Part shown: in pieces, positions 1 through 6,500 of the stretch | Layout of the letters: every line of letters starts with the position of its first letter | Position numbering within the stretch: position 1 is the first letter of the stretch | Assembly: GCA_028565715.1 (NCBI GenBank) | Contig: JAOXYC010225460.1 | Location: 1-10,806 of the forward strand | Direction of reading: 5' to 3' | DNA length: 10,806 nucleotides | Source: Phoronis pallida | Lineage: Eukaryota > Phoronida > Phoronidae | The notes under the pieces: model-generated | The model's database searches: none | The model's input: the letters and a program-made list of their open reading frames with translations, nothing else | Told to the model about the DNA's origin: nothing | Position numbers and translations under genes: made by a program

Positions 1-1149
1 AGTTCTTGTGAAATTGAAATGTTTGTCTTTTGAATAATTCTTCTGAACAACAATTGAAACTATATTTTATCATAACTTTTTTAAAGAAAAAGAAAAATAT
101 TTATTTAATTTTTCTGTTGACTATTTTATGGCTTGTGACTAAAAGGAAGTAGAAACACATTTGTTTACAAGTCATTTCACTGTTTCATGAAATGCTAGCT
201 ATTCTTGCGCTTATAACAACTTCAGTTTTATCAAATGTTAATTTTGTGCAACCTCTGTTTATTATCAAGATAATTAATTTTATTTGTAATTGGAACTTGG
301 ACATCGTTGTATTTTGACATACCAAAAGAACAAGATGTCAGTAGCTTGATGTCTTCTGTTTATTTTGAGACATTTTATGAACTTTTTGCTTGTCTGGTAT
401 GTAAAATCTATAGTACTGTTCCAAAATGCCTCAAGTCAGTCTTGTGAAGAACTGTTCCAATTTTCCATCTACTGTTCAAATAGTGTGACGATAATTTTAT
501 GATATATTTAATTTTCAGATAAAAGTTACAAGTTTGTGGTAGTACGGTTTCAGTTCTTAGACAAAGATTTTGGTGCTATGGTAATTCTGGTTTAAATATC
601 AGGGATCGTAAGCAGCTGTGTAACATTTGGACACTGGGTTTTCAGATGTACCTAAATTTGTCTATTTCGACTGATTTTAAATTCACTTCAAATAAAATGT
701 TAAGATGATTCATTTGTGAATCTGTCAACTCTTTACAAATGACTTTTTAGCACTAGACAGGTAATGATGATGAGAATTGTAAAGTGCTTTGAATAAATAA
801 GCACTGGGCATTATTTATTAGATGAGAAATAGTAAATATATATACAAAATTGAACAGTTCTTTGACTTTACCGACTTTTGTAGGCAACCAGGTTTTACAG
901 AGACAAGTGTTTGTCCTTATTTGGCAATTTGTTTGTGCATATATTTTATCCATGTTTTTAACTGGTCTATTTTAACTGATCGTGCGTACATGTGATGAGG
1001 TAACAGTGACTGATGCAGCCCCTCGTGGGAGAGGGTGACTTTTTGAGGTGATGTCAAATTATTATTAGGCTTTTAATTGTACTTAAATATTGGCCAAACA
1101 ATATGCAAGTTGATGAAAATGTTTCTCATTGTCTCCAGTTTTATATACT

Positions 1150-1241
1150 AAACAATTTCAATGATATTGAGACTTACGTTTTTTGGTTTGAAAGATAGTG
1201 GCTCTGCCGAAAAACATGTTTCAAAATCATTGAAATTGTTT
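1150..1241. repeat. 16-bp perfect inverted repeat (hairpin)
   Basis: AAACAATTTCAATGAT at 1150-1165 is the exact reverse complement of ATCATTGAAATTGTTT at 1226-1241, with 60 bp between them. The direct repeat AATATGCAAGTT lies just outside on both sides (1100-1111 and 1246-1257). The whole may be a small foldback element. No coding potential was seen. Confidence 0.65.
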
Positions 1242-1848
1242 AACCAATATGCAAGTTATAAAGCGATACCCCAAAGCCATAAGCTCACTACGTTGCTATT
1301 CATATTGTAACTTTTGTCAAACAAAATTATTTTTGGAATCTTTGCTTTATAGGGTTTTCCAATAGTGTTACTTGCTTAAAAGAAAGGTGCACATAGGCTG
1401 TGTGTGGTTTCTGTTGTTAAAACAGGACAATTTTAGCTTTTCCTATTTAGATTAATATGTACATTCCAAGTTTGGTGTGAAAATCAGTGCTTTTATTACA
1501 AAAACAGAACACGAAATATGAATGACACACATGTTAATGGGGAAGTTCATTTAGACGTAGAAAAATTGACATTAGGCTGAAAGCTTTGATTTTCACTGTG
1601 AATTTTACCTGGTACTAGTCGAGACAACTGGAACTTTCTTGTGTATTTTTTCGTCATTTATATTTTGTTATTATGGTGAAATGCAAAAAGGTACACTTAT
1701 AATTAACTTTTAATGAATTTGTTTGGAAGCCTATTCAACAATGCTGCATGAGTCACTGTGAGAGGCGTAGGATGACAGCGCGAGTCATCGTATGTGGACC
1801 ACCATGTCTGGGTCATTTTATTATTGTGATGATTCCATTCCGGACTAG

Positions 1849-1865
1849 AGTAGTAGTAGTAGTAG
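1849..1865. repeat. AGT trinucleotide microsatellite
   Basis: A 17-bp run of AGT units lies just upstream of the candidate plus-strand poly(A) site. It is short and probably variable. No function is suggested. Confidence 0.8.
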
Positions 1866-1884
1866 ATATTGTTTTATAAAACTT

Positions 1885-1908
1885 TGTAAATAAATGTTTG
1901 TGTTGTGC
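1885..1908 (+). promoter_or_regulatory. Candidate poly(A) site, plus strand
   Basis: TGTA (1885-1888) runs directly into AATAAA (1889-1894), followed by a GU-rich stretch TGTTTGTGTTGTGC (1895-1908). The upstream element, hexamer and downstream GU element occur in canonical order, so this is better than a chance AATAAA. No coding sequence in the window is linked to it. Confidence 0.4.
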
Positions 1909-2574
1909 ATAGCAACAGGACTTCGTTTTCATTCATTGCTTTCACAGTAACTCCCATACTTGAAATGCATTTAAATCCAATTTTGAATTTTTAAATATTA
2001 TCGACCGTGATATGCATATGGAGGTTTTGAAATTAGATTCTTACATATAGTATTGAACAACTTTTGAAAAAATCAAAAATGCAATTTTTTCTCATAAAGA
2101 GCGTAAACTGTAACTAGCTGACGATTCTTGAATCGCCCAAAATATAAAACAATTTTTAAAATTTGAATTGTATTTTATTATTTGATTATCAGAGAATATA
2201 ATGATATGTTTATACAGTAAAGAAAAGAAATCAACAAATAATCATAAATAACACTAATTTGTAAAAATATACAATTATTTAAAAAAAATATTTAAAGCAT
2301 TCAAAAAGCAAAAATCTTTCAGTGAGATCTTCGTTGAGCAACTTGAAAAGTGAGCAGTAACAATTGCATATACGAGTAATTTTTCAACAAATACTAAAAA
2401 GATGGACTAAAAGTAAAAACCTTTCCCTAGAAGCTTAAAAGTAGTATTAAAATACAGTCCACTTTTTCTTACAATCATTTTATAAACATATTTTCTGAAT
2501 ATAGAAGCATCTATAAATGGAAATATTGCAAAAAGGCTAATTGTAAACATAGCCGTAGCTAGCTTTAAATGTCT

Positions 2575-2599
2575 GGGGGGCAAACGGGTGGGAAAGGGG
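2575..2599 (+). other. G-quadruplex motif
   Basis: Four G-runs (2575-2580, 2586-2588, 2590-2592, 2596-2599) are separated by loops of 5, 1 and 3 nt, which meets the standard G4 pattern. It lies just inside the left end of the repeat element. The opposite end (2918-2936) offers long G-runs on the minus strand. Its structure in vivo is unknown. Confidence 0.6.
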
Positions 2600-2697
2600 C
2601 AGTTATGAGTGGCGGAGCCAGATTTAAGGCTTGGGGGCAAATGTAAATATTCACTGAGGGGAGCGAGGCAAAAACATTTTGAGGTTAAACTGATGCA

Positions 2698-2835
2698 GTG
2701 CCTTTTTAAGGAAATACCAGTTGCAAGTGCCTTTTTTGATGGAAATACCAGTTGCAAAGGCCTATTTTGACAGTCGCAAGTGCCCTTTTTGATGGAATTA
2801 CCAGTTGCAAGTGCCCAATTTGATCAAAAAAGGCA
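2698..2835. repeat. Imperfect tandem repeats, about 31-bp unit
   Basis: The units are GTGCCTTTTTAAGGAAATACC… (2698-2726, 29 bp), the same with TTTTGATGG (2727-2757, 31 bp), a shortened, diverged unit (2758-2779, 22 bp), another 31-bp unit (2780-2810), and a partial unit (2811 to about 2835). The shared core is GTGCC-T-rich-GATGGAAATACCAGTTGCAA. Inverted pieces of the unit head (AAAAAAGGCACTT) follow at about 2825-2838 and 2876-2890, making foldbacks possible. Confidence 0.75.
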
Positions 2836-3177
2836 CTTTACTTAAAACTGCTATTTGGGCAACTTGATATTTCTTTAAAAAAGGCACTTCTTAAAATGTC
2901 TGGAGGGGCAATTGCAACCCCCCCCCCCCGCCCCCCGCTAGCTACGGGCATGGTTAAATCCTCCCGAGCCTAGAACCTTCTTGAAAAACCATGTTGACTA
3001 AAGCAAATTAGCTTCGCAAAATGACTCATAATATGTTAAATGAAGTATTCATGTCATAAACCCTGTTTTAATCACAGAAACTTGCTTTTAATTATTGGAT
3101 TCATTTGTCTTTAAAATAAAGTTAAAGAAAATAAAATGAAAGAGGAAATTAAAGTAAAAAATAATTCACTACCTCAA

Positions 3178-3509
3178 TCAGTTTTCAGGATGTTTGTTTT
3201 TAAAAAATGCCACAGCATTATTGTAATAATCCTGAGATAGCCAGAAACAATGAGCTGGGTCAACCTGCTTAGACACCTTGCCATTACAGAAATTAATTAT
3301 AAATTTATCATCACTTAATCCCTTGATCCATCCTGGTAGATAAGCCAAATTAACGTGATCAGATATCGCAAGGACACGTTCTCCGCACTGTAAGTCTCGC
3401 CGCTTGGTAAATCCTCCAAACAAATGTTCAGCATTTTGGACGGATAATGAAGAGTCCGACCATTCAATAACATACTGGCGTCCATTTCCAACTCTTTCCT
3501 TGACTAGAC
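3178..3509 (-). CDS. Exon 10: terminal coding exon, end of module 5 and module 6
   Basis: This is 332 nt of coding sequence: two bases completing the split glycine, 109 codons, and a TGA at 3180-3178. The acceptor is TTTTTTGCAATTTCAG|GTCTA. Module 5 ends with GRQYVIEWSDSS and an NAEHLFGG turn. Module 6 runs CGERVLAISDHVNLAYLPGW, IKGLSDDKFIINFCNGK and then a short C-terminal helix (DYYNNAVAFFKNK). The F-x-N-G-K turn followed by W-L-S resembles what I recall of the C-terminal half of DUF4537 in C11orf16. No intron interrupts modules 5 and 6 after the acceptor. Confidence 0.9.
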
Positions 3510-6500
3510 CTGAAATTGCAAAAAACATGGTAATCATGCAATCATAGATTTGAGCTAAAAAATGGTGAGGGTCATACTTTAGTCTTTTATATTAAATTGT
3601 TAAGTAACTAGATGATCAAAATGAAAAGGGTTTGGAATTCAATTCGTGATTGATGCACAGCAAACTCAAAATGTTTCATAGGTAATGAGCATAATGACAC
3701 AATTTACCAATAAAGACATGCACCTAAGAAGCGACGTATGCCTTTATATCGCATTTCAGTCATTCAAATGAGACTCATTCCCAAATAATAATTCCAAAAA
3801 TCTATGGTGATAAACCAAAATGAAAATATAATTGAAAAAATACTGTCGAGACAAAATGCCTACCTAAACAATAACCACCATCATTATCATCTCTGGCCAC
3901 CACAGCCTGGTTTATGATACGATTCTCACAGTTATTGATAAAACCAACATCAGATTCATGTTTCTCTGGGGAGATTTTGTAGACTTCTTCTCGTGGGATT
4001 CGTCCCTCTGTGCCGTCATAGAGGCGCACCTGGGTCCATAGATCCGGGAAGACTTCAGTGACCGTGGCTGGGGCATAACTGAATGAATATGCAGGGTGCA
4101 GGGCCACTACAGTATCATTGACCTGGAGAATAAAGATTTAATTAATGTAGCTAGTCAATATGTACAGAATGCAGTTCTATCCAGGGATGGTCCATCACTT
4201 TGAAACATTGAAATCATCCTTGATCCCAAAACTGTTTTTTTGCCTTGCAAAATAAGGGCATGCAAAGAAAATATATTAAATCATTCAAACAGCTCAGACA
4301 ATCATTATAAACAAAGAAATATTTAAACGTGTAGTTGTTATAAATGCTAGATATATCTGTCATTAAATTGAATCAAATGTCATGATTGAAAGTCTGTCTT
4401 TGGTGAAGCACAGTTCAACGCTATCATAACAAATTATTTAACTTGGCAACAAACATACAATAATTCTACACAAAATAATATTCCAAAAAGCTTACAAATC
4501 TGTGACTTACCTTGATGACATTATCAGCATCATCATTGTCACTTATGATGTCGACCCTGGATATCTTCTCAAGGTCGCCAGTACTGTCTTCAATGAAGTA
4601 ATAACCATCACCACATGAGTTCTTGATCGTGCCTGTGAACATAAAATGGTTTGAATAAAACTGTAGACCTTGTATTTAGCTTTGAATTTACTAAAAAATT
4701 CCAAACTCTCTGGGAGATTTCAAAACATTGTTTTTTATTCGATTTTCTTAAAATTGTCTTCAACAGAATTGTTTTCTATTGCATTCAGATTTTAAGAGTT
4801 TGTAAAAAACCCACATTAGAACACTTAATAAAATGGTTGAATCAGTAAAACATTGAAACTATATTTTTCATTATTAATTAAAGGTTATAGCCATTTCTAA
4901 TATTAAAAAAAGCGTCAACACCTTCATTGGTGTAGAAACATGTTTTAGAAGACATTGTTGGAAGATTGTTTTAAACTTTCATAAATATAACGAAATAAAG
5001 TGATGTCAAAAGTAGTGGTGTTACGTACCTCTATAGTACCAGCCCTCATCCGACCACCTTGCTAACACCTCCTCACCAACAGACAGATCTGAGAGTCTGG
5101 CACTCAGTTTGTTCCCTGAAGCACCTGTTAGAAAAACACTCTTATTAAAAATGAACACAAAAAAAACAATTATTGATCAGAATTAATTCAAAAGTAATTC
5201 AAAGTTTTCAAAATGACTCCTGATTGTGATTTTAGTTTTGGAAATAAAGGCAAAGCAATGTTAATTGACAACAATTGTTTTTAAAAACAGACATCATTAA
5301 TTTAAATTAAATCAATCTGGAGGAAAACTGTACCGAATCGATGTAATAATTAAAGATATTCTTTGAATGAAAACTGAATAAAAAATATGAAGCAGTTTTT
5401 TAAATCACATACCCATTTTATCCCCGCTTCCATCTTCCTGGTGGCCTATGTGATCATCATCATCAAGATGGTCACCACCATTGATGCCATTCTGCTCCGA
5501 CATCCATTCCTTGACTCGCTCACGTATATGGTGCTCAGATGGATCATCAACAGAGTTCTGAAATTAGTATACAGTATTGAATAAATGGATGTGCTTCGAA
5601 ATATTTGTGACAACTTAACAAATTTGCAAGCCAGGGACTAGTCAAAGAGTAACAAATAGGCAATAGAGCTGCAAAAACTTCTTATTTAACAATTTATTGA
5701 CTACATGAGAATCTAGACAGCATTTTTGCACTGGGAAAAGAGAGGATGCCCATGCAAGGTATTTTGACCATCATATAATAGGTTATAATTTCTGACCAAA
5801 GACGTCCATGGCGGTAGGTGGCAATAATGATGAAAACCAATGTGCCCTTTGACAAATTACCTTTCTTGCAAGAATTTCTTTCAACAACTGCATACTGCCT
5901 CCAGACTTGTACTTCTTCAGAATCTTTTGTTGCGTTCTTGCCAGTTTCTTTGTTTCTTTGCGTAGTTTCTACAAGAGAAAATTTCATCACATAACTACCC
6001 TTCTATTCAAACACGTAACACTTTTAATAACTTTGAAGTGTTATTATTCACTTGCATTGTCATAGTGTTTACAACTAAAAAAATCCTCATTTTTTCACAA
6101 TTTGGCGATGTTATGTGATTAAATGATTCTCAAATTCATGGGAAGTAATACAACCTTTTATTGGATTTGATCATAAAAATTTGTAAAACTCGCCGAAGCT
6201 CATAGCATTCTATGATTTTTTTCCTCCAATAAAAGGTTTTATACCACATACGTAAGCTTCCTTTCATGCAATAAAACAATACAATATTATAATGCATATT
6301 GTACACCAACAAAATTAAGGCGTCTCGCATTTCGTCTGCACGTAATCATGCACGAGTTAGATTGTTTTGCTGTCAAACTTGCTTTGTATTCAAAATGATG
6401 TCTTCGCAATCTACTATCAGAGGATAAAGTTCCTTCCGTTCCTTACCGTTGTGGTATAAAAAGCTTATTACATGTATATGCCGATATTCTGCGGGTTATT

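Larger units (their letters stand above)
1..1910. other. No coding sequence recognised; possible 3' UTR of a plus-strand neighbour
   Basis: This AT-rich stretch has frequent stops in all frames and no open frame that looks like an exon. It contains the hairpin at 1150-1241, an AGT trinucleotide run at 1849-1865 and a plausible plus-strand poly(A) site near 1889. Lack of coding sequence with a good poly(A) site at the end would fit a long 3' UTR of a gene starting to the left. Plain intergenic DNA is equally possible. Confidence 0.3.
2553..2947. mobile_element. Repeat element about 395 bp with GC-rich ends
   Basis: An 11-bp inverted repeat, CCGTAGCTAGC at 2553-2563 and GCTAGCTACGG at 2937-2947, bounds a block whose composition differs sharply from its AT-rich surroundings. 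Near each end is a related motif in direct orientation, AAATGTCTGG(G/A)GGGGCAA (about 2567-2583 and 2894-2911). The right end has C12-G-C6 (2918-2936). A central array of 29-31-bp units lies at 2698-2835. I found no coding sequence. It resembles the short repetitive elements common in marine invertebrate genomes. No clear target duplication was seen, so the exact ends are uncertain. Confidence 0.55.
1911..3177 (-). other. 3' flank / likely 3' UTR of the Tudor-like gene
   Basis: This is sequence downstream of the TGA on the minus strand. Weak minus-strand poly(A) hexamers are ATTAAA at about 3086-3091 and 3067-3072, and AATAAA at 2174-2179. If an early one is used, the UTR is about 100 nt. If the late one is used, the repeat element at 2553-2947 would be transcribed as part of the UTR. 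I cannot choose between them from sequence alone. Confidence 0.4.

Noticed and set aside
753-953. Minus-strand open frame of 66 codons
   Set aside because: It is AT-rich, has no recognisable domain, and lacks convincing splice sites or a neighbouring exon.
2407-2757. Minus-strand open frame of 116 codons
   Set aside because: It crosses the border of the repeat element and translates its tandem units. No domain or splice context supports it.
5694-5990. Minus-strand open frame of 98 codons overlapping exon 5
   Set aside because: It is the wrong frame of a real exon plus intron on both sides. The phase from exon 4 and the splice sites fix another frame.
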